Assembly (NCBI GenBank): GCA_022457155.1
Contig: JAJGOT010000457.1
Coordinates: 434,001 to 498,000 of the forward strand
DNA: 64,000 nucleotides
Source of the DNA: Cladopsammia gracilis
Taxonomy: Eukaryota; Cnidaria; Anthozoa; Scleractinia; Dendrophylliidae
Direction of reading: 5' to 3'
Shown: piece after piece, positions 10,005 through 20,219 of the stretch
How positions within the stretch are numbered: the first letter of the stretch is position 1
How the letters are laid out: every line of letters begins with the position of its first letter
Translations under genes and position numbers: made by a program
Notes under the pieces: model-generated
What the model was told of the DNA's origin: nothing
Database searches by the model: none
Seen by the model: only the letters and a program-made list of their open reading frames with translations

Positions 10005-13000
10005 GACTAGCTTATTAAGCGAAGGGCGTTCCATAACTTGGGGGCTGCAAACATAAATGCTCGATCATCGACGGTCAGTAATAAAATTCCATTGTTAGTG
10101 CTACGAAGATTATAGCAATGACTGTTCCTTAAATGAAGAGCACAAAAATTAGTAATCGATGCAGCTAAAGGAACGAACCAGTTTGTAACAGATAACGTGT
10201 GTTCATGTTCGTCAGTACCATATGCTATGATATTTCTCTGGTAGACTAACCTGTTGCAAGAAGTGATAATTTCCAAGGGCAAAGCTTAGGATTCACTGAC
10301 AAAACATCACCTGGTCAGACATCAGTATTTAGATTAAGATGTGATCACTGTTAACTAGGGCTTTTTTGTTACAGTGCCACTATGATCAAAAATATACATT
10401 TTCTGTTCTCTTCATATTTTGAAAATATAAGTACTCGTTACTTACCTTGCGAAGTTTGAGTCGTCGACAGTCGTATTTCTAGGCAAGACGCGGGAGACGC
10501 GCGTGGGAAATAGACGCGGAAAGAGAGAAGCGCGACCTCTTTCCTCCTTCCCATCACACCTCGCGCTCCCCTCGTTAATTGAGAGACTACTGGGGACGAG
10601 TCAGTTACGAAGTCGTACGGGAAATGCCATTATTTTAACTTTACATTTCGAATTCGGCTTGCCGCCATTACTCAATTAAAAAATGACCGGGACCGAACCC
10701 TAAAAGTTGGATCGAGTTGGCCTAGAGATTTTGTGACGTCAATGACTCAACACGTGCCTTTTGGCTTTGTTTTCTGTGACCCGGAGGGAACCGTGTTACA
10801 TTGACGTCACAAATCAAGTCACGTGTATCAGATCGCAAACCAGTAAAAAGTGGGCTCTGATTTATGAACGGAGTAATAGCGGACGGATTTTACGTGATTT
10901 TCGTGGGTTTTCGGCCAGCTATTTCTGGGCTGTGTAAGAATATATCAATCTAATTTATAGCAATTCGCATTGGTCTAAACCTATTAGATAATTCAAAAAT
11001 TTTCGTCGTAGTGGCACTTAAGTCATGTTATTAATCTACCGGCAAAAGTCAACAATAATGAATGCACTTGGGAAGTGCGTCACAATCGAAAAGGGCAGAT
11101 CACACACAGGGTATGTCATTACTTCTCCAGAGACAAAAGTCCCTAGACTAATGAGCTAATTAGCAGCATAGAGAGAAGTCGTATGGCTTGAATTTAATTA
11201 TCTTGTTTTATTAATTTCTATATCTCTACCACCCTTTGGGTCTGGTCCCCATGGTCCTTTTAATTTATTCCCAGTCTGTCAGAATTGTTCTCAGTTATAA
11301 CATTTATTTCATAATATTTCTCACCTGCCATATCTTTACCAGCATTTCCTCTGAAGAGAATGTATCAATTCCAATCACTTTTGAAGCAACCATCAAACCA
11401 ACTGTGTAAATTCCAGAAAGGACCGATGGTGGGGTTCCATCTTCAATGACGAAACCGTTCTTCACGTTTCCATCTGTTGTTTTCCGGAAATCCATTACTG
11501 AGGTTATACAAGGACCTGGAGGTTTTGCTTTCTTATGTTTCATGCGCTTAGTCGTAAGCCCCACGGAGTTTACCTTTTTGGCTCCATTGTAGCTGAAACC
11601 AAGGACATCTCCATTTGTGGAGAAGCGTTTTCCCACCTGGCTAGATACATTGAGCCCACGCTCTCTTGACCGAAGTAACAGTTTGGTTGAGCCAAGCGCC
11701 CCAGCACCAATAATGACATGTGCAGCTCGAATGGTTTCCTCCTCAACTTTGAAACTGCCTTTGACAAGTCGCTTGTATTTTACCATCCAGTCAATTGTGT
11801 CAGGTGCCTTAGTCACTGACATGACTTCGACCTAATAAAAAGTGAATTTTATTGGCCAGATAAAATATTTAACGACACAAATGAAGAAAACAATGAAGAA
11901 AACCAGCAAAGTTTCACTATGCATGGCTGATCGGTCGGCTGACATACAGCGGATCCGAAAACACGCTAAAGACGAGGTATCAAAAAGACTCAATGAATAA
12001 TAAAACTACTGGGTGGAAGGAGAAATCAGCCGAAAAATTAAAGGTCAATGTTATTCCTCAAAAAGGCGAGTACAAGTTTGGATTTTATGATTTGTTTATC
12101 AAAATTTCATAGTTTGTTCGGCGTTTGTTGTTGTTGTTGTTTTTTTTTTTTGCAAAGTGGCTTTTGGTTTAAAAAAATACTGTAATTAGACAATCTTGCG
12201 CTTGTTTACAAACTTTTTGACTCCATTTGATTCAAGTGTTCTTATTTTTCCGTTTCTTTTTTCTTCTAATCGAGATTCTGTTAATTTTCGTTAAAATTCT
12301 AATTGCTCGGTTTGAATGCTTTTATTTCGCAGTTGTTACCTTCTTTTATCTAAATTCTGCAAGTTTTCATTAAAGAAAATATGATTTTTAAATTAGAATA
12401 GCTCAGTTTAAGCTTTCGCACTACTATGAATGGATTACGCTCGACTTTTCTTTTATACAAAAATTTGAAAAGTTTTTAAAGTTAATCTTCAGCTTTCCAC
12501 GGCTTCGCTGTGGGCAAGAACATTTCTATATCTACATTAAGAAATTATGTATCATAGATGATTTCACACTTAAAGCGAGAATAGGTCACCAAGCAAACTA
12601 TTGATATAGAGAGGAATGTTTCTTGGATGTTTTATGTCGGTTTGGATGATTTTATCAGCATGGTAATCTAATTTCTGAGTAGCTACATGCACTACACTTT
12701 TGAGTGCAAGAGATATGCACCTGCAGTCCTGCAGGTGAAAACCCTTTTAATGCCAGTTTACATTTACAATTTCTTCTACAATTTTTGTCCTACCTTTTAA
12801 GCCCGGTTTCCATATGATCGCTACGATCGCTACGATCGCTACGATCGTTGCGATCGCTGAAAAAAATAGTTCAGCGATCGCAGCGATTGATGGTTTCCAT
12901 ATGATCGCTGCGATCGCTACGATCGCTGAGAAAGTGAATGAAGATCGAGGGGACCTGGGTCTGACAATCTCGTTTCGCCTCATTCTTGAAATTCAACATA

Positions 13001-15165
13001 GCGGCTGTGAATTGTTTTTAAAATTTGTTATAAAGACAGTCGTATCTTTGCACTTCTTCCATAAAAAGGGCCAAATCGCACCTTTTGAGTCAGCGTACGC
13101 GGTGCATCTTGGTATTTTTGCTGTCGCTGTGATCGCTGCGATGGCTGCGATCGCTAGAGAGTGGTTTCCATATGATCGCTACGATCGCCACGATCGCTGA
13201 GATAGAATCACAGCGATCGCAGCGATCGTTGTCGCTGCGATCGCTGTGATCGCTACGATCGCCGGAGAGTGGTTTCCATATGATCGCTACGATCGCTGAT
13301 TTTTTTTTTCAGCGATCGTAGCGATCATATGGAAACCGGGCTTTAAGCAACTTTTGTCGCTCTCGAGTTCGCGATGTAAGTCGCAAGCGTAACAAGGGGT
13401 GATTTTAGTGCAGGCAGTTTGGGTACGATTAGTCGCCGCGATACTGCAGATGATTTCCTTGGCGGCGATTTTTGCGAAATCGCACAAATATCGCACCGAA
13501 ATAGCACAGAAATCGCCGCTGGTTTACACTTTTGCAACAAAAGATGCGTGGGAGGCACGGCAAAAATTGCATCAAAAATCGTATGTGTAAACTGAAATTA
13601 GTTTAGGGAACTTTAGTCTGTCTAGCTGAAGTACAAGAAACTAAGAAAGCTTTTTTTTATCTCGAGGTACTTCGTACTTTGTGATGAGTTCACTTTTGCT
13701 GGTAAAAAGCATTAATATACCATAAGCGCAGTATAGACAGTCATTTCCTTTCCAAGAGAAAATAAAAGGCACGCTAAAGCTTGGGGCGCTGACAGAGCAA
13801 AACAAAAGAAAAATGTGCACCTCTGATTTCAAAAAGCAAATGCCCGTCACTGATACATTGGTTATGACTGCTTTATAAAAATAATAATAATAATAGTAAT
13901 AATTATAATACTAATAATTTAGGTACACGTGTATTTATATCTACCTCCGTGAATATCTCTGCCCCATGAGCTTTGGCATCAGGCAAATAGTTCATGTTCA
14001 ATGTGTTCTTTGCTCCGACATTACATCCACCACAGCAGTTTCCACAGCCGGTGCACTTTGGTTGTGGTACTCCAACATGATTGGACGGTGTGTCCTCAAA
14101 TGTTACATAAAGAGGAGTTTTGTAATACATCTTATCAATGTCCTCAATGTCACATGCACCAAAGCCTTCTCTCATGCGATGAATTTTATCCAGAGCAGGG
14201 TAATGATCTGGATAAGGAGTAGGCTTCAGCATATCTACGAAATGCTTTCGATCAATCTTCTGTAAATTGTCAAGGTCTTGCTTGAGTTCTGATGGCCATA
14301 ACTTGTCTTCAAACACACCAGGCACGGCATCAAGAGCAACACTGGCATTTATGAGGGAGCCACCTCCAAGCCCGCACCCCTGGGCAACAATCAAGTCATC
14401 AGTCGCATAGAACTCATATAGACTGGATGATCTCCCTGTAAAGTAACGTAAATTGTCGAGCAGTTATTTAACACTGGTTTTTACTGTACATGCATATAAG
14501 AAGGTGACATAAGGGGGTTTCTGAAAATGAACAATGTTTGCATCTCCACCTTAGCTGCAAAAATTTGACTCTCAATAAGTGCCGTGGCCAGAAGCAACTT
14601 GAAAGGGATATAAATTACTGGTATATCAAATCAGTATCATGCATGGGGTAGCCAGAAATAACAGCTCCTGCCACAACTCATTAACAACGGTTTCGCTTCC
14701 TATGTTTCGTTTCATAATTAAAACAGTACCGCTTGTTGAATTGCAAGCTTCTGGCTCAATTCAGACAGGATTTGCGTGGCTTTATGTCCACGCCGTCACA
14801 GGTCCAAAGTAATTGCTGTGTTGTAACTGATCCAACTTGGTGAAGCGAATGAATTAATGAAATAGAATAAAACCCCTTGTCCAGTGGGTATTACCTATCG
14901 TATCTTGCCCACCGAGATGAATTTGAATTTCCTTGGAGGCCGCCCAGTACGACTCTGGAAACTCGCCTGGTGACCACTCCTTCCCTCGCTCCAACACACA
15001 CACGCTTTGACCTCCTCTGGCACAACGGCTGGCTGCAATGGATCCGCCATACCCTGAGCCAACCACCACTACGTCATAATGGGGTCTTATGGAAGCGTGG
15101 TCCAATGACAACTGAGGAAACTGAGGTGGTTCGTGATCAGAAGTGTCTTTTTCGCAGCACGGCCG
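6978..15165 (-). CDS. gene B: GMC oxidoreductase (cholesterol-oxidase-like), truncated tandem paralogue
   Basis: Six exons join in frame: 14895-15165, 13945-14435, 11325-11831, 9614-9935, 8064-8234 and 6978-7042, about 608 residues plus an unseen N terminus. Family signatures are intact: the FAD Rossmann motif VVVVGSGYGGS, GCGLGGGSLINASV, a cysteine cluster CTGCGNCCGGC, GAGALGSTKLLLRS, SAHPIGGCPMG (active-site His region) and NPTLTISCLAER (catalytic Asn region). The family oxidises sterols or other alcohols using FAD and O2. The last exon carries TAA where gene A has a Tyr codon, and homology to A stops near 6958, so B lacks the hydrolase and phosphoesterase. No ATG precedes the Rossmann motif in exon 1, which begins at an acceptor (CCTTTTCAG), so at least one upstream exon is missing here. 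It may encode a stand-alone oxidase or be a decaying copy; the intact frame favours a functional gene. Confidence 0.8.
7364..7820. mobile_element. MITE with CCCTATTTCAGACC repeats, 8-bp target duplication
   Basis: The element is bounded by perfect CTCTATAC copies (7356-7363 and 7821-7828). Its ends are C/G runs with GTACTCCC / GGGAGTAAC, and its interior repeats a CCCTATTTCAGACCAAAA-like unit. The paralogous site near 58949-58956 has a single CTCTGTAC, the empty site. An 8-bp duplication fits the hAT superfamily. Confidence 0.75.
8064..8234 (-). CDS. gene B exon: GMC C-terminal catalytic segment
   Basis: Acceptor TTTTAG|GT, donor CTTG|GTGAGC. It encodes VLEGLYVVDGAIIPMAVSVN and PTLTISCLAERCLRLLAERE. 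It is 171 nt in both paralogues. Confidence 0.85.
9023..9588. mobile_element. 566-bp palindromic MITE, TSD TTTAA, in a gene B intron
   Basis: Almost the whole element is an inverted repeat with arms of about 270 bp built from CATGTAGCAGGGA / TCCCTGCTACATG modules. Ends are GGTGGTCAG. TTTAA flanks both sides (9018-9022 and 9589-9593). The gene A intron has one uninterrupted TTTAA at the matching place (60484-60488 region), proving the insertion. It lies about 20 bp inside the intron from the donor at 9613. Confidence 0.8.
9614..9935 (-). CDS. gene B exon: active-site histidine region
   Basis: Acceptor CATTTAG|GAA, donor GATG|GTAAAC. It encodes SVASAHPIGGCPMGESGR. It is the same length (322 nt) as the homologous exon of gene A at 60510-60831. 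An open frame continues past the donor for 6 codons in both copies, but the consensus donor and matching phase support splicing here. Confidence 0.85.
9960..10003. repeat. (AAT)n microsatellite
   Basis: A trinucleotide run sits just upstream of the 9614-9935 exon. The same microsatellite occupies the matching position in gene A (about 60866-60907), so it predates the duplication. Confidence 0.8.
10007..10345 (-). mobile_element. LINE remnant (reverse-transcriptase ORF tail)
   Basis: The minus-strand frame reads LRSTNN...DRAFMFAAPKLWNAL, the typical end of the second ORF in CR1/jockey-like non-LTR elements, followed in disorder by related segments. The homologous remnant is at 63255-64000, so it predates the A/B duplication. 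Confidence 0.55.
10373..11018. mobile_element. MITE with AGTGCCACTA ends, copy 1
   Basis: Short terminal inverted repeats AGTGCCACTATGA and its complement (TCGTAGTGGCACT) bound about 646 bp. The interior closely matches 41889-42370, including GACCGGGACCGAACCCT and TTTTCGGCCAGCTATTTCTG. Confidence 0.65.
11325..11831 (-). CDS. gene B exon: FAD/substrate domain
   Basis: Acceptor TATTAG|GTC, donor CAG|GTGAGA, 169 codons, phase 0 at both ends. It holds AAHVIIGAGALGSTKLLLRS and FSTNGDVLGF, conserved in bacterial cholesterol-oxidase-like GMC enzymes. Confidence 0.85.
12801..13341. mobile_element. 541-bp MITE built of GATCGC tandem/palindromic modules, TSD TTTAA
   Basis: Ends are GCCCGGTTTCCATATGATCG and its complement, flanked by TTTAA at 12796-12800 and 13342-13346. 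The interior repeats GTTTCCATATGATCGCTACG-like units on both strands around a non-repetitive core (about 12940-13110). Apparent Ala/Ile-rich ORFs are products of the repeat. Confidence 0.75.
13945..14435 (-). CDS. gene B exon: GMC signature and cysteine cluster
   Basis: Acceptor TACAG|GG, donor GAG|GTAGAT. It encodes YEFYATDDLIVAQGCGLGGG and the CTGCGNCCGGCNVGAKNTL segment followed by NYLPDAKAHGAEI, typical of the cholesterol-oxidase branch of GMC proteins. Confidence 0.85.
14895..15165 (-). CDS. gene B exon: FAD-binding Rossmann motif
   Basis: Acceptor TTCAG|CGG, donor ATAG|GTAATA (phase 1). It encodes HYDVVVVGSGYGGSIAASR and VCVLERGKEW, the dinucleotide-binding beta-alpha-beta unit with the acidic residue that binds the FAD ribose. 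No ATG is in frame upstream before a TGA at about 15222. Confidence 0.8.
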
Positions 15166-15240
15166 CTGAAAAGGAATAGCTACTAGATTAAATCTTAATA
15201 AAGTGGGTTTTTTTTTGTATCACAATGTAATCAATTTAGA

Positions 15241-15530
15241 TGTAGATCGCGACGTCTGCTAGTCTTCATCAGGCGATGGGGTCGACAGATTACGCGTCAT
15301 CATTAGTATCACGATGGTCGGCTGTGTTTGGTAGTACTTGATCCACATCATTTCGGTTAGAAGCTGTTCTCTCTGCAGTCCGCTGTAGTACCGTTCTCCT
15401 GTTGTTGCGTTTCTTCGTTAACATCCCACTTCGAGGATTTCGATTCCGTTGTCCCTGTCGAGTGTGGGTCTGTCGACCTCATCGCCTGATGAAGACTACC
15501 CGGTAAGCAGTCGAAACCTTGCGATCTACA
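15241..15530. mobile_element. foldback element with TGTAGATCGC ends
   Basis: TGTAGATCGC at the left and GCGATCTACA at the right enclose inverted CTTCATCAGGCGATG / CATCGCCTGATGAAG segments. It is a non-coding MITE upstream of the gene B exon. Confidence 0.65.
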
Positions 15531-15982
15531 GTGTATATCTTAAGTGATTACATATGCATCGTGAGACAAATTCAAAGACTATTATTGTGCCTTACCACGG
15601 TGAACAATAACCTGCTCTTCCATATTCCTTTTTTCCCTAACCTTCATTTCAGTCTTTTTTGTTTGTTCGAGGGATGGATAGGTCATTTTCGTAAAAGATC
15701 GGCGTTATATGCTATATTGATATTTTCTAGTCTTAAATTTTCTTTTCAAGTGCCCTTGGGTTGCCTTTGATGGAGGTCATGGAGCACTGAGGACAGACTC
15801 GCAATTCACCCTTCAGTTAAATGACGTAGAAAAGCAATTAGCGAGGCGTTTTTTTGGGAGGGACGGCAGAAAGCGTCACCTTTTTATACGCTCAGAGAGA
15901 AAAGAGACTTTTTGGGGGTTACGTTCTTGGCCGTTAGACATTTTTGTGGTCTGTTTTTAGCCTAATTATAGAGATCTTTCAC
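15531..15982. other. unassigned stretch upstream of the gene B exon
   Basis: The gene B first exon and promoter may be here or further right. No in-frame ATG exon with a phase-compatible donor could be defined by eye. Confidence 0.3.
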
Positions 15983-16567
15983 ATAACTCCCACTCCATGT
16001 GCATATGATCCACTAATATTGAATACACCTACTACATCTGCAAATGTGCACGGGAAATAGATTTGTAGTGTCTATTTCGTCAGTCAACCGCGGTACAGTC
16101 AACCGTATACTCGCGAATCGGCAAGTGGGTCTCGAAAATTTGGCACCACGAAAATCAGATTTCTAATTTTACAAAAATTTACTGGTTTCCTGTCTGAAAT
16201 TCATGCATCAAGAAAAACGAAACTTAAACGAGCAATCACGTGAACAAGAAAGCCTCTTTCTGATCCGGCTTGAACATTATGATCTTTAGTACACGCAAAT
16301 TAGAGTTAATCAATAGACCATCTCACAGTTGTGTGTTTAGTACGCTGGCCTTTGCATGAAAGCGAGGCTGGAGTTGACTTTGTTTTGATACAAACCTTTC
16401 TGCTTTTTATATGTAAATCGTAAAGGTTTCTCTCAAAACAAGGTCAACCTCAGCCTCATTTCCACACAAAGACCAGGTTACTAAGTACAAGGCTGCCGAA
16501 AATACTCAACGAATCTTGGAGTATTTTGTCACGTGACACACGATAAAATTCCGTCTTCGGAGGATTC
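15983..16567 (+). mobile_element. partial copy of the 27.2-28.5 kb TIR element, disrupted
   Basis: It begins ATAACTCCCACTCC and matches 27233-27870 in order (ACCGTATACTC, CACGAAAATCAGA, CAAGAAAGCC, AAGGCTGCC, GATAAAAT.CCGTCTTC). A foldback element (about 16318-16478, GTACGCTGGCC / CCAGGTTACTAAGTAC type arms) is inserted within it, and the THAP/SWIM element adjoins its right edge. Confidence 0.55.
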
Positions 16568-16649
16568 ACACTTACGAAGTAAGCCGGAAGTCACATGAAA
16601 GCGAGGCCTAAGGGCCACAAAATTTCCCGCAAACTTCAAATAAGTAAAT

Positions 16650-17772
16650 ATGGCGGCGGAAACAACAGCGTTTTCCGATTTATAGATTGGAAAAATCACA
16701 CCAGAAGATATTCCTGGAACACTAATAGAAAATGAAAGTGATGCGGAAAAGTGGACGGTGGAGAAATGAAAGTTTTGGTTGAAATGTAGACGACTCAACC
16801 AACAAGGAAATAAAAAACAACTTTAAGCAAAGTGAGTACCCCGCGAGATGGCAAGCTGTTTGTTTACATTTTATTGTTGGCTATTTGAGCTAACATATAC
16901 GCGGTATTCACATTCTTTTATTGCAGAGTGTTGTCTTTCAATGTAATACCGAAATACCGTGATAATGTTTACGACCCAGACCAGGAACAGAGCTACATAC
17001 ACAAAAGCGAAACTTCAAAGGCATTTAGAAAACCATATTAAACACAACGCAAAATTCATCGGTTTTCATCGTCAACGGGAAAGCCTGAGGTTTCGTTCCC
17101 GACAGATGAAAAGGCAAATGAAATATTCAATAATAACTTTTCAGTCCTCCCAAACTTTCTACCCATGGATGCGTTTCAACACATCAGGAATTCAGGAAAA
17201 TGCATTACGAAGTGTGACAATGCCGGTGTTGTTGTCAACTCAAACGACAAAGGACTACGAATGATGGGATTTGTCCACGATTTACTGGTGTACAAGGATC
17301 CTCAACAAACCTGCGTCTTTGCGAGAGCCTGTTGTTGGGCTTCATCTCAAATTTAAGATTAAACTGATTGTCCAAGGAAGCAGTGCAGATAAAATTAAGT
17401 GAGAATTCTGTGATCGTCAGTGTCCAGCATCTAAAAGCGAATGTTGTTGTCCTGTTATGGCAGTTATTTGGAAACTAAAAGACGTGACCAGGAAAGGAGA
17501 GTTAAAAGAGTGTGACACTAGAACGTGTACCTCAAAACCTCAACAATGGGGCAAGGTGGGGGGGGGGGGGGGTTTGAGATGTCAACTTTTTTCCGGTAAT
17601 GATCACGAGTATTGTAAAACCAAGGCATGCCTCTGATGGGCCCGGTAAAAAAAAAAAAGATGAGTACACAGCCACTTCTACGACCCACGACCTGTGAGGT
17701 CAAGAAAGATTGACTTTGATTCTGTGATAAAATTAAAGGAAAATCTTCAAAAGATGAATCCATAAATTCCAT
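16650..17772 (+). pseudogene. broken SAP-like/SWIM zinc-finger transposon gene
   Basis: From the ATG at 16650 the frame has stops (TAG, TGA, TAA) but still reads ESDAEKWTVEK-stop-KFWLKCRRLNQQGNKKQL, a SAP-like segment common in THAP/SWIM/YqaJ transposon proteins. A donor GTGAGT at 16832 and acceptor TTGCAG at 16926 give a second exon with further stops. Later pieces read EKANEIFNNNF, SECCCPVMAVIWKL (SWIM-like CxCx...H region, damaged) and CTSKPQQWGK, matching the ACTSxPQQWH signature after SWIM fingers. Clearly inactive. Confidence 0.6.
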
Positions 17773-18392
17773 TTGCTGTGACGCTACCAGAAGATAATAA
17801 TATTCTTAATGTAAACACCTTAATAGGGCCAGTGGCAAGAGGATCAGTGCTCCACAAACAGCTTCAAGGATTTCAGATCACCTCTTTTAGTCTAAGTTTT
17901 AGTAATGCACTTAGTTGCATTTCTTAACACAGCGACAACAACCAGACATATTCTAACCCCCCCCCCCCCCCCCCCCCACCTACATAAATAATCACCAGTC
18001 CCTAACTTTGAACGTTGAAAGTAAAAATGAGACAATGTTAAATGCCTAATGCAATTGATTTGAAAAATCACAATGCATATGTGCCATGCCCTTGCACGTT
18101 TGACCCTTTGTATGAACTGAATGCATGTACATAAAGGAACAAGTTAACTTTGATTATGAATGAAACAAAAGATATATTTAACGTTCATATAACTTGATGC
18201 AAATGAGACCTTTGTATGTATCATGGGACTTGGAGTCAGAATACATTTCAGAGTGTGTTTGAAAGTCCTCGGGCACGTCACACTTCTGTGCAGTCAAGAA
18301 TCCCGCCTCTGATATCTTCATACTGGCCTTTAAATCCCTCTGGTAGATGTTGTTTGATCTTATATCCTTGGGAGCACATATTGGTAGGCTTC

Positions 18393-18782
18393 CTAGTATG
18401 TGATGGTCGAACATTTCGACTCCGCTCTTCTTTTGCATCGCTTTGCCCTCTTGATCTCTTGACTTGACTGCTCTTGTGTCCACTGAAATCTTGACGGGAC
18501 CGCTTGTGGCAAAAGATCGTTTCCTCTTCCAGTCAGACTGTGTTTGTAGTCACCACTGACAAAATGTTCTGAGCAGCAAAATAAAGACTCCAGCTTATTT
18601 ACTTTGAACTGGCCGTCAGAGTGTTTCATTTTGACTTCCCATTCCTTCCTTCGGAAAGGATCCTTAGGAAATGCATGAAACGTCGAGCCTTTATGATTAT
18701 CCGAAGGTTTTAAACAAAGTGCAGCGGCACAGCATTTGTGGGAGCTATTTCTCGTCGTTGTTGTTGCCTGCGCGTCCGCCAT
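18393..18782 (-). CDS. THAP-domain protein, 129 residues
   Basis: The ATG at 18780-18782 opens an intact frame. Residues 17-98 form a THAP zinc finger (C2CH): C18-x4-C23, FHAFPKDPFRRKEW with the conserved Pro and Trp, C70-x2-H73-F, ending AVPSRF. THAP fingers bind DNA and are shared by P-element-type transposases and host regulators. The tail is basic (KRAKRCKRR). The frame ends soon after, so the protein is only a DNA-binding module or the first exon of a longer one. It lies 14 bp inside the right TIR, so it is element-encoded. Alternative: the domesticated first exon of a host gene. Confidence 0.7.
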   Translation of the reverse strand: MADAQATTTTRNSSHKCCAAALCLKPSDNHKGSTFHAFPKDPFRRKEWEVKMKHSDGQFKVNKLESLFCCSEHFVSGDYKHSLTGRGNDLLPQAVPSRFQWTQEQSSQEIKRAKRCKRRAESKCSTITY

Positions 18783-18846
18783 TTTAATTGCGATGTGGCC
18801 CTTAGGCCTCGCTTTCATGTGACTTCCAGCTTACGTCGTAAGTGTG

Positions 18847-19242
18847 TATATTAAGGAATTTAAGCAACGACGACGGCAACGCCAAGGAAACGTCACTTGA
18901 AAAAAGGATTCGCGCTATTTTCAACTACTTTGCAGTTGTTCCAATTTGTTTAGTTTGTCTAATGTGACTGGATTATCCAGGAGCAGAATTTGTAGGGATG
19001 GCTTACCAGTTCAAATGGAGAAAGGAAAATTAACCGTCGTGTGTTCACGTTCTCCACAAAACCTACAATTTGATCATTTGACGTTGTTGTTTTGCAGGGA
19101 ACGGCAAAGAAATGTACAAAAGTGTAAAACGCACGTGCAACACGTGTTTTCGCTCATTAAACCTATTCATTCGTGCCGTTCTCGCTGCCGTCGTGGTTCC
19201 TATTTTCAGCGATTGGTATACTAGTCAGAGAGAGATCAGATC
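18847..19242. other. no gene recognised
   Basis: Short unassigned stretch between two mobile elements with weak plus-strand ORFs and no family signature. Confidence 0.3.
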
Positions 19243-19416
19243 CAGGGGCGGATCTAGGGGGGTGCAGGGGGTGCAGGGGGTGCCTCCCCCCCCCCCCCCC
19301 CCCCGCTGAGACGACCTGCATCTTTCTAATATAACTGCAAAGAAAAGAAAAAAACGTGGTTACGTCATTCCTTAGAGGTGCACCCCCTCCTAAGAAAAAT
19401 CCTGGATCCGCCCCTG
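19243..19416. mobile_element. short hAT-like MITE (CAGGGGCGGATC ends)
   Basis: CAGGGGCGGATC at the left is inverted at the right (GATCCGCCCCTG). AGATCC-type sequence flanks both ends. A 16-18 bp C run lies inside. Confidence 0.6.
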
Positions 19417-19620
19417 AGATCCTTACAAAGATATCAGAGGCCTGATGTCTCTACCAAAATTGAGATTTCTAAAGCATTAAATTGTCGATCCGAAGGATCC
19501 GTAGCAGATAGGAAAGCCGAGTCCTCGTTAAAAAGAGAAGTAGATCAGTTAGATGATGACGAATTAAAGTAAAAAGATTTTGCCAAGATGACAACAACCG
19601 TCGGCTGTGAAAGGATCAAA

Positions 19621-20027
19621 TTCCAGGGGGGAAGGGGGGTACTCAACAAAATTTTGTACGGGGATGCTCCGCCCCGAGGTCCAAACCCTTACCCTTTCAT
19701 ATACCGTTTTTGACAGAAAAGGTACCCCTCTCATATACCTTTCATTGAAAATGGTACCCCTTTCATATAGCCTTTACGTGCGTCTGTTTGATAAATTTTG
19801 AAAGGCGCTTTTTATAATACTTAAATGGCAGTTTTCCCTACCCTATTTTATACTTCAACTCATGTTTTCCCTAACCTTTCCTATACTTCATGAAATCCCT
19901 ACCCTTTCATATACTTCAACTCGTGAAATCCCTACCCTTTCATATATCTCCAGCCTCAAAATGGTACCCCTTTCGGGCGGAGCATCCCCGTATAGCCCAC
20001 TATAGGGAGTACCTCCCCCCCCCCCGG
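19621..20027. mobile_element. MITE with GTACGGGGATGCTCCGCCC subterminal repeats, copy 1
   Basis: Flanked by a perfect 8-bp duplication GGATCAAA (19613-19620 and 20028-20035). Inverted subterminal GGGGATGCTCCGCCC / GGGCGGAGCATCCCC, and internal CCCTTTCATATACC repeats. Copy 2 is at 26803-27230. The 8-bp duplication fits hAT. Confidence 0.75.
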
Positions 20028-20219
20028 GGATCAAACAGTGTTGTGTTCCAGAATTTCTCGTTTGTAATATCCAAAGATTTCACATAACTGGCATGATATA
20101 TGGGATACTACTGTATTTTCTACACTTGCAGAATAAATTTCTATATGCATGTACATGTGTTAAAGGGAGAAATTTTCTCCGAATGTTTGGCGTTGTCAAA
20201 GGATGTGTATGATTTGCTT

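Larger units (their letters stand above)
16568..18846. mobile_element. THAP/SWIM transposon-like element with 51-bp TIRs
   Basis: Left end 16568-16618 and right end 18796-18846 are inverted copies with about two mismatches (core GGAAGTCACATGAAAGCGAG). Each is followed inward by an ATG within about 35 bp. Two convergent coding regions lie inside: a broken SAP-like/SWIM gene on plus and a THAP gene on minus. No clear target duplication is seen. Confidence 0.65.

Noticed and set aside
12718..12737. CACCTGCAG-TC-CTGCAGGTG palindrome
   Set aside because: Striking but isolated 9-bp arms; expected occasionally by chance in 64 kb and not linked to any feature.
12747..13200. Ala/Ile-repeat ORFs on both strands
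   Set aside because: They are read through GATCGC modules of a MITE, open on both strands, without protein character.
18178..18483. 101-codon minus-strand ORF overlapping the THAP gene end
   Set aside because: Different frame, no recognised motif; probably chance or a frameshifted tail of the element gene.
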